From: Phycisphaerales bacterium UBA7800
Lineage (GTDB): Bacteria; Planctomycetota; Phycisphaerae; Phycisphaerales; Phycisphaeraceae
NCBI GenBank assembly: GCA_002480565.1
Contig: DLCK01000019.1
Span: forward strand, 1-64,000
DNA: 64,000 nt
Direction of reading: 5' to 3'
In this document: positions 35,401-42,378 of the stretch, one piece after another
Numbering within the stretch: position 1 is the stretch's first letter
Layout of the letters: the number at the start of each line of letters is the position of its first letter
Translations under genes and position numbers: made by a program
The notes under the pieces: model-generated
What the model saw: the letters and a program-made list of their open reading frames with translations, nothing else
The model's database searches: none
Told to the model about the DNA's origin: nothing

Positions 35401-35871
35401 AACTATGCCGACCGTTGCAATGGCGTGCTCTTTGGACACTATGCCAGCACTGTCAAGCAGCAGTACCACGGGCAGTATCTGCGACCCCAGGCGTGCGCCA
35501 ACCATGAAAAAACACGTTGGGTCAAACTTTCTGCCAAGGATGGTATCAGCATCGTGGCAGCGTCCGCCGATGGCAGCGATATGAGCTTCTCGGCCTTGCC
35601 ATACAGTGATGAACAAATGGCGTCCGCCAAGCATAACTACGAACTCAAAGCCGATGGCAAGACCTACCTGTGTCTGGACAAACAGCAGACCGGTGTCGGT
35701 AACGCCAGTTGTGGCCACGTCTTCCCGATGGACTATGCGACGACCTTTGCCCAGCCGACGATGTTTAGCGTGCTGCTTAAAGCGACAGACGCCAAGGACG
35801 ATCCGATGGATTTGCTCCGCGGAGTCTATGAGCCGAGTCTGGCGAGTAAAGTCGAAGCGACACACAATTAA
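32464..35871 (+). CDS. lacZ: beta-galactosidase, GH2 family (LacZ type)
   Basis: Hydrolyses terminal beta-galactosides. The 1135 residues are about 110 longer than the E. coli enzyme but show the same five-domain plan: jelly roll with VPANWETNGYGTPIYTNVKYP, immunoglobulin-like domains, TIM barrel and a C-terminal beta-galactosidase small chain domain. The acid/base Glu501 is in FWSLGNESGKG and the nucleophile Glu562 is in LCEYAHCMGN. WYALCDVMGLYVMDEANVE gives the metal and galactose sites. No signal peptide is visible, so it is probably cytoplasmic or released by another route. Several Met codons at the start (MSMSMEF) leave the first few residues uncertain. It ends at a strong terminator. 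Confidence 0.93.
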   Translation: MSMSMEFEQNHKLVYPADPKPGKAHPHWENENVISINKRPPHATFVPCEDFQQAVTVLDVFEDARELSPYFFSLNGEWSFKWSASPDKRPREFYKSGYNSSKWDTIQVPANWETNGYGTPIYTNVKYPHVVDPPRVMDHKGQCPKDWTVTKEPNPVGCYLKSFILPEEWEGRQTHIHFAGVQSAFYIWVNGKLVGYSQGAMTPSEFCITDYVQGGENTIAIEVYKYSDGSYLEDQDFWRLAGIFREVNLVSTPDVHVRDFKVNPQLDDDYRHGTINLTANIENLGKLCSDDYSLMVQMLDADGGELPMDVSGMAAVGEVDPGTENIAELHLTILNPRKWSSETPELYTVVLMLIDGEGNPVQATATRVGFRKIEIKDGGKLLINGKSIKFRGVNRHEFDPKRGRAITVESMIRDIMIIKQHNLNMVRTSHYPNQAQWYALCDVMGLYVMDEANVEAHGMGYNPEALGFRPTWDMAHVARAERMAHRDKNHPSIIFWSLGNESGKGNAFHKMSQAIRAIDPTRPIHYELMDEAADVDSAMYPDHQRLEDIAKIDTQRPFFLCEYAHCMGNALGSFDEYWRIYKQYDRMIGGGIWDYCDQALECPVPGSKTSKTSETFLAYGGDFGDKPNDGNFSGNGITTADRKITPKLKEVKKVLQQIDVTCDSDEDMNAGNYTVTNNLDFTNLNAFTPKWELVEDGDVIETGTMRPIDAKPGQSVKITIPAFAPSAKTHNKWHYEAGSNCKPGSIYHIRLSFAFNDPTIWCEQGHVLATEEFEIKPWAKPATAVDVSAFAKLKYKQTPANIAITGKGFSLTINRKSGAITDWKLGRKDMLKGQTLRPEAHTFRAPIDNERNNWVEKSRRHEEAWIRLIDGQYTVYDVQAEEVLATSNTVSEANGWKPQVVAQACPQMIRVSVLGAVNAGHGARVDHRLTYTIFGDGTIRLDNQITPHRCPQSLARIGIRLVVSDAFNALQYAGLGPEENYADRCNGVLFGHYASTVKQQYHGQYLRPQACANHEKTRWVKLSAKDGISIVAASADGSDMSFSALPYSDEQMASAKHNYELKADGKTYLCLDKQQTGVGNASCGHVFPMDYATTFAQPTMFSVLLKATDAKDDPMDLLRGVYEPSLASKVEATHN

Positions 35872-35903
35872 TAGCGTTGTTGCAAGTTAAAATGAACTCC
35901 TTA

Positions 35904-35934
35904 AATGCCCGGTGTAATGCCGGGCATTTTTTTT
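35904..35934 (+). terminator. terminator after the beta-galactosidase gene
   Basis: AATGCCCGG pairs with CCGGGCATT around a seven-base loop, followed by six more T. Confidence 0.9.
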
Positions 35935-36015
35935 CTTGAAAACTCGGCAATAAATAAGACAATTAAATCGTTTTATCTTAGCTGCAATTGTAATTTTTGA
36001 AATTTAGGGGTGTAT

Positions 36016-37182
36016 ATGATTCAAACCGCCATCACCTCCGATCTGTTTGTCTCTTGCGATAAAGAGATGCACTCGGCATTGGCTAGCGATCTTTATCTGG
36101 TTCTGACACCTCAGCCGGACATGATGTTGACGCTTGAAGGCGAGGTCACCGAGCTGGCACGTCAGATGTATCGGCATGTTTCGGCCAAGTTACATGCCAC
36201 GGGTTACCGGATCTTTTGCGAACGGATTTTTGCCACCCTTGATGTGATGCCGCGCGTGCTTGATGGCCGACACATCGCGCTGGGGCAGTGGGGTGATACC
36301 GTGCCTCCGACATGTGTGGTGATCGAGGAAGGCGAGCTTGGCCCCTTTGCTGGTATCCAGATTCACGCAGTCAAAGCGCCCATGCCACCGATGGTGATCC
36401 GTCGCCCGGATGACAATCAAACACTTGTTGGCCGGCAGGTCAATATCCGTGGCGAGAAGTGGCTGATGCTCAACGGCCTAACCGGTGATGTCAATGCAAC
36501 GCCGGCTCAGCAGACACGCACGGTGTTCGACGACGCAACCCAAATCCTCAAACAGTCCAACGGCTCATTTGATTCCGTCGCACGGACATGGTTGTGGCTT
36601 AAGCAAGTCTGCGACTGGTACGACGATTTGAATCGCGTGCGCACCGAATGCTTTATCGAACACAATCTCATTGACCCGGCAACCAAACAAAGTAAACGCT
36701 TGCCCGCCAGCACCGGCATCGGACTCTATGGCAAGAACGGCGCAGCAATCACCATGGACCTCATCGCGCTTCCCGGACGCGAAGATCAAATCCAATACGT
36801 CGAAGCAGGGGGCGATCAACGCTCTGCTTATGAGTATGGATCGGCATTTAGCCGCGCAGCCGTCGCACCCATGCCCGGTGGTCAAACCGTCTTCATTTCA
36901 GGCACCGCAGCCATCGACCCCAAAGGTGTCACCGAAGACATCGACTGCATCCCCGGCCAAGTCGACAAGACCGTCGCTCACGTGCAGAGCTTGCTCAAAG
37001 ACCTTAGCAGTGATGATGAGCATGTGACGTTTGCGTTGGTCTACTGCAAGACGCTTGCGGTTCAACAGTACTTCCTCAAAAAATTTGCTGACCTGCCCTG
37101 GCCAATGATCACGATGATCGGCGATGTGTGTCGCCCCGAACTGCTCTTTGAAGTAGAAGTCACAGCAAGTCAGAAGGGATGA
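36016..37182 (+). CDS. RidA/YjgF-fold protein, chorismatase-like
   Basis: A soluble protein of 388 residues. Its last 130 residues resemble the RidA/YjgF fold (SAFSRAAVAP, VFISGTAAID, then VDKTVAHVQSLLKDL). The N-terminal two thirds have no motif I can name; two-domain chorismatases (FkbO/Hyg5 type) share this architecture, so a chorismate-related hydrolase is possible but unproven. I choose the ATG at 36016, since AGGGG lies six bases upstream, over the GTG at 36010. The stop is four bases before the start of the cytochrome-c protein, so the two are probably co-transcribed. Confidence 0.72.
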   Translation: MIQTAITSDLFVSCDKEMHSALASDLYLVLTPQPDMMLTLEGEVTELARQMYRHVSAKLHATGYRIFCERIFATLDVMPRVLDGRHIALGQWGDTVPPTCVVIEEGELGPFAGIQIHAVKAPMPPMVIRRPDDNQTLVGRQVNIRGEKWLMLNGLTGDVNATPAQQTRTVFDDATQILKQSNGSFDSVARTWLWLKQVCDWYDDLNRVRTECFIEHNLIDPATKQSKRLPASTGIGLYGKNGAAITMDLIALPGREDQIQYVEAGGDQRSAYEYGSAFSRAAVAPMPGGQTVFISGTAAIDPKGVTEDIDCIPGQVDKTVAHVQSLLKDLSSDDEHVTFALVYCKTLAVQQYFLKKFADLPWPMITMIGDVCRPELLFEVEVTASQKG

Positions 37183-37186
37183 GAAG

Positions 37187-39523
37187 ATGGGAAAGTTTCA
37201 TTTCGGATTTCGGATTTCGGATTTCGAATTTACGCATGCGTTGTCCTACACACAACCCCATTCCTTCACTTGTGTGAGTTCACGCGTTGGTTGTAGCAAT
37301 CGCAAAAATGAACTTGAAGCGAAAGGGATAATTCAAAATTGGATATATCCCTTCGCGTTGCTTTTCTGCGTTTGCCTGACTGCCACCAACATTTTTGCTC
37401 AGACACCGGATATTTTCTTCGACCGTGACATCATGCCGATTTTCTCCAAGGCAGGTTGTAATGCCGCAGGCTGTCACGGCACCGCAGTCGGGCAGGACGG
37501 CTTTGCGCTTTCCCTGTTCTCCGCCGAACCTGATAAAGATTACATGGCGATCACCCATGATGCCGATGGTCGGCGGATCAATCGTGTCGAGCCTCAGCAA
37601 TCCCTGTTACTGCTCAAAGCCACCGGCCAAATCCCGCATAAGTCCGACCGGAAGATCAGCACCCAGTCCCTTGAATACCTCCAACTTCTCGGTTGGATCA
37701 AGCAAGGCGCTAAACGAGATGCAGCTAAGCAGCCAAAGCTTGATTCACTGACGGTCACGCCGACGCAATTGATCACCGAAAAAGGTCACCGCCAATACAT
37801 CAGTGCAACGGCAAAGTACACCGCTGGCCAGCCGTTTGATGTCACGCCCAACTGCCGATACACCACCACCAATGACAAGGTCGTCACCGTCGACAAGCTC
37901 GGCGGTATCACCGTCACCGGTTACGGTCAGGCCTATCTCACCGTCACCTACATGGGCAGTACATCACTGATCCAAGTCGTTTCGCCTCAACCGTTGTCCG
38001 CTGCATTCCCAAGTGTGCCTGCCAACAATCAAATCGACACTTTGGTTTTCGATCATCTCAAAGCACTGGGTATCCCGCCGTCGGACCTATGCACCGATGA
38101 GGTGTTTGTTCGACGTGTGTATCTGGATGTCATCGGCAGACTTCCCACGCAAGAGCAGGCACAAACATTTCTGGCAGACACCGACTTGGCAAAGCGAAGC
38201 AAGCTCATCGACCAACTGCTCGCCTCGGATGCCTTTGCGGATTTTGCAGCACTTAAGTGGTCGGACCTGCTGCGCATTAAAAGTGAATTCCCATCCAACC
38301 TCTGGCCCAATGCGGTGCAGGCTTACTATCAATGGGTTCGTTCGTCGATCATGGCTAACAAACCCTATGACCAGTTTGTCCGTGAACTGCTTGTGAGCAG
38401 CGGCAGTAACTTCCGCGAGCCGACCAGTAACTACTACCGCGCCTTGGCTGACCGTGACCCGCAGGGATTTGCCGAGCAGACCGCCATGGTCTTTATGGGC
38501 GCTCGGATGAGTTGTGCCCGATGTCATGCCCACCCCACCGAGAGTTGGACGCCAGCAGACAATCAACACATGGCAGCGTTTTTCTCCAATGTGCGATTCA
38601 AAAATACTCAGGAATGGAAAGAGCAGATCGTCTTCATCGCGCCTTGGAATAAGTACAAAGATAAACGCACCGGCGAAGTGATCGACTCGATCCCACTGGG
38701 TGGTGAAAAAATCGACTATCCAGCCAGTAAGGATTCGCGTGATGTTTTTGCAGGTTGGCTTACCGACCCCCAAAACCCATGGTTTGCCCGCAACATTGTC
38801 AACCGCGTCTGGTATTGGCTTAACGGTCGTGGGATCGTGCATGAGCCTGATGACATGCGCCCGTCCAACCCGCCGAGTAATCCCAAACTTCTTGCGTATC
38901 TGGAAAAACAACTCGTCGATAATCACTATGACTTAAAGCACATTTACAGGCTGATTCTCAATAGTCGCACCTATCAGCTTTCAGCGATCACAACGCCTGC
39001 AAACAGTTGGGATCAGCAGATGTTCTCGCATTACATGCCCAGGCGATTGACCGCTGAACAGGTGATGGATGCAATCAATCAGGTCACCCAAACCACCGAC
39101 ACCTTCACCAGCCGGATACCTGAGCCGTATACCGTTTTGCCTCAGGGGACGCGTGCGGTACAGCTTGAGGATGGCAGTATTGGCTTGCCGATTCTCTCTC
39201 TGTTTGGTCGGCCAACCCGTGACAGCAGTTATGAGTCCGAGCGATGCAATGACACGTCCATGAGTCAGGCATTGTTCATGATCAATGCCGAAGACGTATC
39301 ACGAAAAGTTTCACGCAGTCCGTATCTCAAAGAACTATTGAAGAATCAAGATGATGAACAGGTCATCAACGGTATCTACTTAACCGCACTGAGTCGTACG
39401 CCCAGTGCGGAAAAAATGCAGCAACTCAAAGACTACTTTGGCAAAGTCGAAAACCGCCGTGATGCAGTGAGCGATCTGCTCTGGGCGGTACTCAACAGCC
39501 GAGAGTTTTTGTTTAATCATTAA
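37187..39523 (+). CDS. planctomycete cytochrome c/DUF1549/DUF1553 protein
   Basis: An exported multi-domain protein of up to 778 residues. A hydrophobic signal segment (WIYPFALLFCVCL) lies at about residues 52-70, well inside the frame. It is followed by a cytochrome-c-like heme site CNAAGCHG, a Big2-type immunoglobulin domain (about 185-265), DUF1549 (about 280-480, with a second Cys pair CARCHAHP) and DUF1553 (about 515-760). These proteins occur with DUF1501 partners in most planctomycetes; their reaction is unknown. The first 46 codons come from a heptamer tract and small inverted repeats, not a normal protein N-terminus. The true start may be later, or this leader may be tolerated. Confidence 0.88.
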   Translation: MGKFHFGFRISDFEFTHALSYTQPHSFTCVSSRVGCSNRKNELEAKGIIQNWIYPFALLFCVCLTATNIFAQTPDIFFDRDIMPIFSKAGCNAAGCHGTAVGQDGFALSLFSAEPDKDYMAITHDADGRRINRVEPQQSLLLLKATGQIPHKSDRKISTQSLEYLQLLGWIKQGAKRDAAKQPKLDSLTVTPTQLITEKGHRQYISATAKYTAGQPFDVTPNCRYTTTNDKVVTVDKLGGITVTGYGQAYLTVTYMGSTSLIQVVSPQPLSAAFPSVPANNQIDTLVFDHLKALGIPPSDLCTDEVFVRRVYLDVIGRLPTQEQAQTFLADTDLAKRSKLIDQLLASDAFADFAALKWSDLLRIKSEFPSNLWPNAVQAYYQWVRSSIMANKPYDQFVRELLVSSGSNFREPTSNYYRALADRDPQGFAEQTAMVFMGARMSCARCHAHPTESWTPADNQHMAAFFSNVRFKNTQEWKEQIVFIAPWNKYKDKRTGEVIDSIPLGGEKIDYPASKDSRDVFAGWLTDPQNPWFARNIVNRVWYWLNGRGIVHEPDDMRPSNPPSNPKLLAYLEKQLVDNHYDLKHIYRLILNSRTYQLSAITTPANSWDQQMFSHYMPRRLTAEQVMDAINQVTQTTDTFTSRIPEPYTVLPQGTRAVQLEDGSIGLPILSLFGRPTRDSSYESERCNDTSMSQALFMINAEDVSRKVSRSPYLKELLKNQDDEQVINGIYLTALSRTPSAEKMQQLKDYFGKVENRRDAVSDLLWAVLNSREFLFNH
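37201..37228 (+). repeat. heptanucleotide tandem repeat, four copies
   Basis: TTTCGGA is repeated three times and followed by TTTCGAA, inside the 5' end of the open frame. Gain or loss of one unit would shift the reading frame. Confidence 0.8.
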
Positions 39524-39528
39524 GGGGA

Positions 39529-39656
39529 GGGACTAGCGACTAGCGACTTGGGACTAGGATAAGACATCGATACTTCCGTCATTCTCGGTTACTTGTGAAT
39601 GCCTGAAGACGAAACTGCCTTGACCTGATCCCTACTCCCTAATCACTAGTCCCTGC
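39529..39656. repeat. GGGACTAGCGACT-type inverted repeat, copy A
   Basis: The left arm (39529-39558) reads GGGACTAGCGACTAGCGACT and then TGGGACTAGG. The right arm at about 39623-39656 is its degenerate reverse complement (ACTAGTCCCTG). A second copy is at 62668-62778. It lies between the DUF1553 and DUF1501 genes. Confidence 0.7.
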
Positions 39657-39676
39657 CAAGCGAAGCGAGGCCAACC

Positions 39677-41038
39677 ATGCTCGATTTTCTGGATTCACAT
39701 CTGACTCATGATTGCGAAGGAATCAGCCGACGCAGTTTTTTAACAGTCGGTGCAGCAACGGCGGCGGGGCTGACCCTTTCCAACTTCCTGGCAGCAAAAG
39801 CCCAGGCAGCAGCCATGCCCACCACCACCAAGGCCAAAGCCAAAGCTGTCATCCAACTCTGGATGGGCGGCGGACCCTGTCATCTGGATACCTTCGATCC
39901 CAAACCCGAAGCCGGTGAAGACTACGCAGGTACCTATCGCAAGCCATTGCAGACCAATGTTGAAGGTATCCGTATCAACGAGAAGTTTGAGCATATGGCC
40001 AAGCAGGCTGACAAGTACAGCATCATCCGCTCAATGACGCATTTCACCAATGGTCACGAAACAGCAACTTACATGATGCAGACCGGAACGCCCCCCGGCG
40101 GTGAACTGGTTTACCCGACTTATGGCGCAGTGGTCTCCATGAAAAAAGGGCACGTCTCCGACAATGCCTTGCCACCGTATGTGATGGTCCCAACACCTAT
40201 CGGGCGGATATCTGCTGCCGGATTCCTGGGGGCCAATTATGCTCCCTTTAGCACCGGTGGTGATCCAAACAGTGCGGACTTTCGCGTCGGCGGGATCGTG
40301 CCACCCAAAGGCATGACCACAGGTCGAATGACCCAACGTCAAAGCTTGCTGGAGATGGTCGATGACTTTGCCAGAGAGCTTGAAGGTTCCCCTGCCATAG
40401 ACGCAATGACCGAACATCAAAAACAGGCATACGGCCTGATACTCGGTGATGCCAAGCAAGCCTTTGATATCAGTCAGGAGTCCGACGAGACACGTGATAA
40501 ATACGGACGCAACAAGTTTGGTCAGTCCTGTTTGCTTGCAAGGCGACTTGTCGAACATGGCGTGCCGTTTGTCACCGTCAACAGTGGTGGTTGGGATACG
40601 CACAAAAAACACTTTGAGCAAATGGATAAAAAACTCCCGCCATTGGATCAGGCGTTTGCGGCATTGCTCGAAGACCTCGCTCAACGTGGACTGCTCGATA
40701 GCACCGTTGTCGTCTGGGGTGGCGAATTCGGACGGTCACCCAAAGTGCATCGTGAACCACCATGGAACGGCGGGCGTCAGCATTTTTGCAACTGCTTTAA
40801 TACCGTCGTCGCAGGCGGCGGTTTTGCAGGCGGGCAAGTCGTCGGCAGCAGTGACCGACGCGGCGAGGAAGTCCGCGACCACCCCGTCTACCCATGGGAT
40901 TTAACTTCAAGTATCTACCAACTCCTGGGAATCGACCCGCATGGCCAACTGCCACACCCGCATGGTTGTGTCGCCTACGTCACCCCCGCGACCGGTGGCA
41001 AAGTCCAATCCGGCGGACTGCTCACTGAAATTATGTAG
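39677..41038 (+). CDS. DUF1501 protein with Tat signal
   Basis: An exported protein of 453 residues in the alkaline-phosphatase-like sulfatase superfamily. The twin-arginine signal (SRRSFLTVGAATAAGL) is at residues 17-32, so it is folded and exported by Tat. The metal and substrate region shows QLWMGGGPCHLDTFDPK, then TVNSGGWDTHKKHFEQMD, VVWGGEFGRSPKV and NGGRQHF. DUF1501 proteins nearly always follow a DUF1549/DUF1553 partner in planctomycetes, as here. The biochemical role is not established. GCGAGG is the probable ribosome site. The spacing to the upstream gene is filled by an inverted repeat. Confidence 0.92.
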   Translation: MLDFLDSHLTHDCEGISRRSFLTVGAATAAGLTLSNFLAAKAQAAAMPTTTKAKAKAVIQLWMGGGPCHLDTFDPKPEAGEDYAGTYRKPLQTNVEGIRINEKFEHMAKQADKYSIIRSMTHFTNGHETATYMMQTGTPPGGELVYPTYGAVVSMKKGHVSDNALPPYVMVPTPIGRISAAGFLGANYAPFSTGGDPNSADFRVGGIVPPKGMTTGRMTQRQSLLEMVDDFARELEGSPAIDAMTEHQKQAYGLILGDAKQAFDISQESDETRDKYGRNKFGQSCLLARRLVEHGVPFVTVNSGGWDTHKKHFEQMDKKLPPLDQAFAALLEDLAQRGLLDSTVVVWGGEFGRSPKVHREPPWNGGRQHFCNCFNTVVAGGGFAGGQVVGSSDRRGEEVRDHPVYPWDLTSSIYQLLGIDPHGQLPHPHGCVAYVTPATGGKVQSGGLLTEIM

Positions 41039-41094
41039 CCCCGCCCCGGAAGCTTTTTTTGATTTGTATTTAATTGCGAGTTTGGACTGGCTGA

Positions 41095-41196
41095 ACCAAA
41101 GAGACACAGAGAAGAAATAATGCTCGATCAAAGATACTCAAAATTGTTACAGTCATCTCTCAGGTTTCTAACTCTGTGCCTCTGTGTCTCTGTGGT
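41095..41196. repeat. CACAGAG-type inverted repeat overlapping a gene start
   Basis: The left arm is at 41095-41111 (ACCAAAGAGACACAGAG) and the right arm at 41172-41196 (starts CTCTGTGCCTCTGTGTCTC). The right arm is inside the WD40 coding sequence. The same family is at 56126-56210 and 58972-59048. Confidence 0.8.
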
Positions 41197-42364
41197 AAAC
41201 TCCAACAGGCTCAAGGCCCAGACGCTTAGCTTCCCCGCAACCCGTGCCGATCAACAGCAGGTCATTCAAGTCGATTTTGATATGCCGTTGAACCTGCGGA
41301 CAGTCTGTTTTTCGACTGATGGCAAAACGCTCTACGTTGGTGGATACAAACAGGTTCTTGTCTGGTCATTAACCGATGCCAAGCTTGCTCACACGATCAC
41401 CGACGCATCACTCACTGGCATGATCACGGCTATGACGGTCAGTCCCGATGGGAAACTGCTCGCAGTCAGTGGCAGTACACCCGCTGCGTCTTCGTCACCT
41501 GTGATACTCATCGACCCCCTGAGCAATAATCGAATTACCAGCATCGAGCAGTCCGGCGATTGCGTCATGGCGATGGCTGTGACAAACGATGGTAAGCAAC
41601 TGGCGGTCGGAACCTATGATGGCAACTTTACGCTTTGGGATATGAATACCTTTAAACAAGTCAAAAATTTTCCGCAACAAGGCTACGCCATTTCCGACAT
41701 CACGTTTGATGAAAAAGATACATGGCTTGCGGTGAGTAACCGCGGTGGGCAGGTTCAGGCATTTGAACTTGCTGAGGATTATCCCATCAAAATCAACAAG
41801 ACCATGGAAGATGCAGTGACCTCTCTGCTCTTTGAAAATGGCAAGACAGTCAACCTTGCTATCGCAGTCGGGGGCGATAAGGAACGCTCTGTGCGTCTAC
41901 TTAATGCCAAGAACCCAAGACGTGCCCGCAAGTTTGGGGGGACGCCCGACATGCCTTTGGATATAGCATGGGCGCCCAAGAGCAAGACCGCTTACCTTGC
42001 AGGTTCCGATGGCAATATCGTGTCATGGGCGCGGATGGGACGGGTGGATAAAACGTTCAAGGGACATAGCGACTGGGTGACGGCTATTGCATTGAGTCCT
42101 GATGAAAAACTCCTTGCCTCGGTGAGTCTCGACGGGACGACGAAAATATGGGAAGCCTCCAAGGGATTGCTCCTGGCGACATTACTCAAACCATCCCCGC
42201 AAAAAAATGATTGGCTTTTCATTTCCAGTCTCGGATATTTCAATGCCTCGTCTGTCGAATTGGTGCGTTTCTTTGAGCAACCTGATGCGGCACAATCAGC
42301 ACTTCGCAAGCAATGGCTTGATCCCAAACAGATCAATGAACATCTTGGATTCAACGCCAAGTGA
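41120..42364 (+). CDS. exported WD40-repeat protein
   Basis: A 414-residue beta-propeller, probably periplasmic. The N-terminal hydrophobic stretch LTLCLCVSVV (about residues 19-28), encoded by the right arm of a CACAGAG-type repeat, is the only candidate signal peptide (possible cleavage near LKA-QT). WD-type blades follow, for example LPLNLRTVCFSTDGKTLYVG, MTVSPDGKLLAVSG, WDMNTFKQ and ALSPDEKLLASVSLDGTTKIW. It is the third gene of the DUF1549/DUF1501 operon and probably acts with those proteins. The last 50 residues (SLGYFNASSVELVRFFEQ) are outside the propeller. Confidence 0.88.
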   Translation: MLDQRYSKLLQSSLRFLTLCLCVSVVNSNRLKAQTLSFPATRADQQQVIQVDFDMPLNLRTVCFSTDGKTLYVGGYKQVLVWSLTDAKLAHTITDASLTGMITAMTVSPDGKLLAVSGSTPAASSSPVILIDPLSNNRITSIEQSGDCVMAMAVTNDGKQLAVGTYDGNFTLWDMNTFKQVKNFPQQGYAISDITFDEKDTWLAVSNRGGQVQAFELAEDYPIKINKTMEDAVTSLLFENGKTVNLAIAVGGDKERSVRLLNAKNPRRARKFGGTPDMPLDIAWAPKSKTAYLAGSDGNIVSWARMGRVDKTFKGHSDWVTAIALSPDEKLLASVSLDGTTKIWEASKGLLLATLLKPSPQKNDWLFISSLGYFNASSVELVRFFEQPDAAQSALRKQWLDPKQINEHLGFNAK

Positions 42365-42378
42365 GAAGGGTTATCGTC

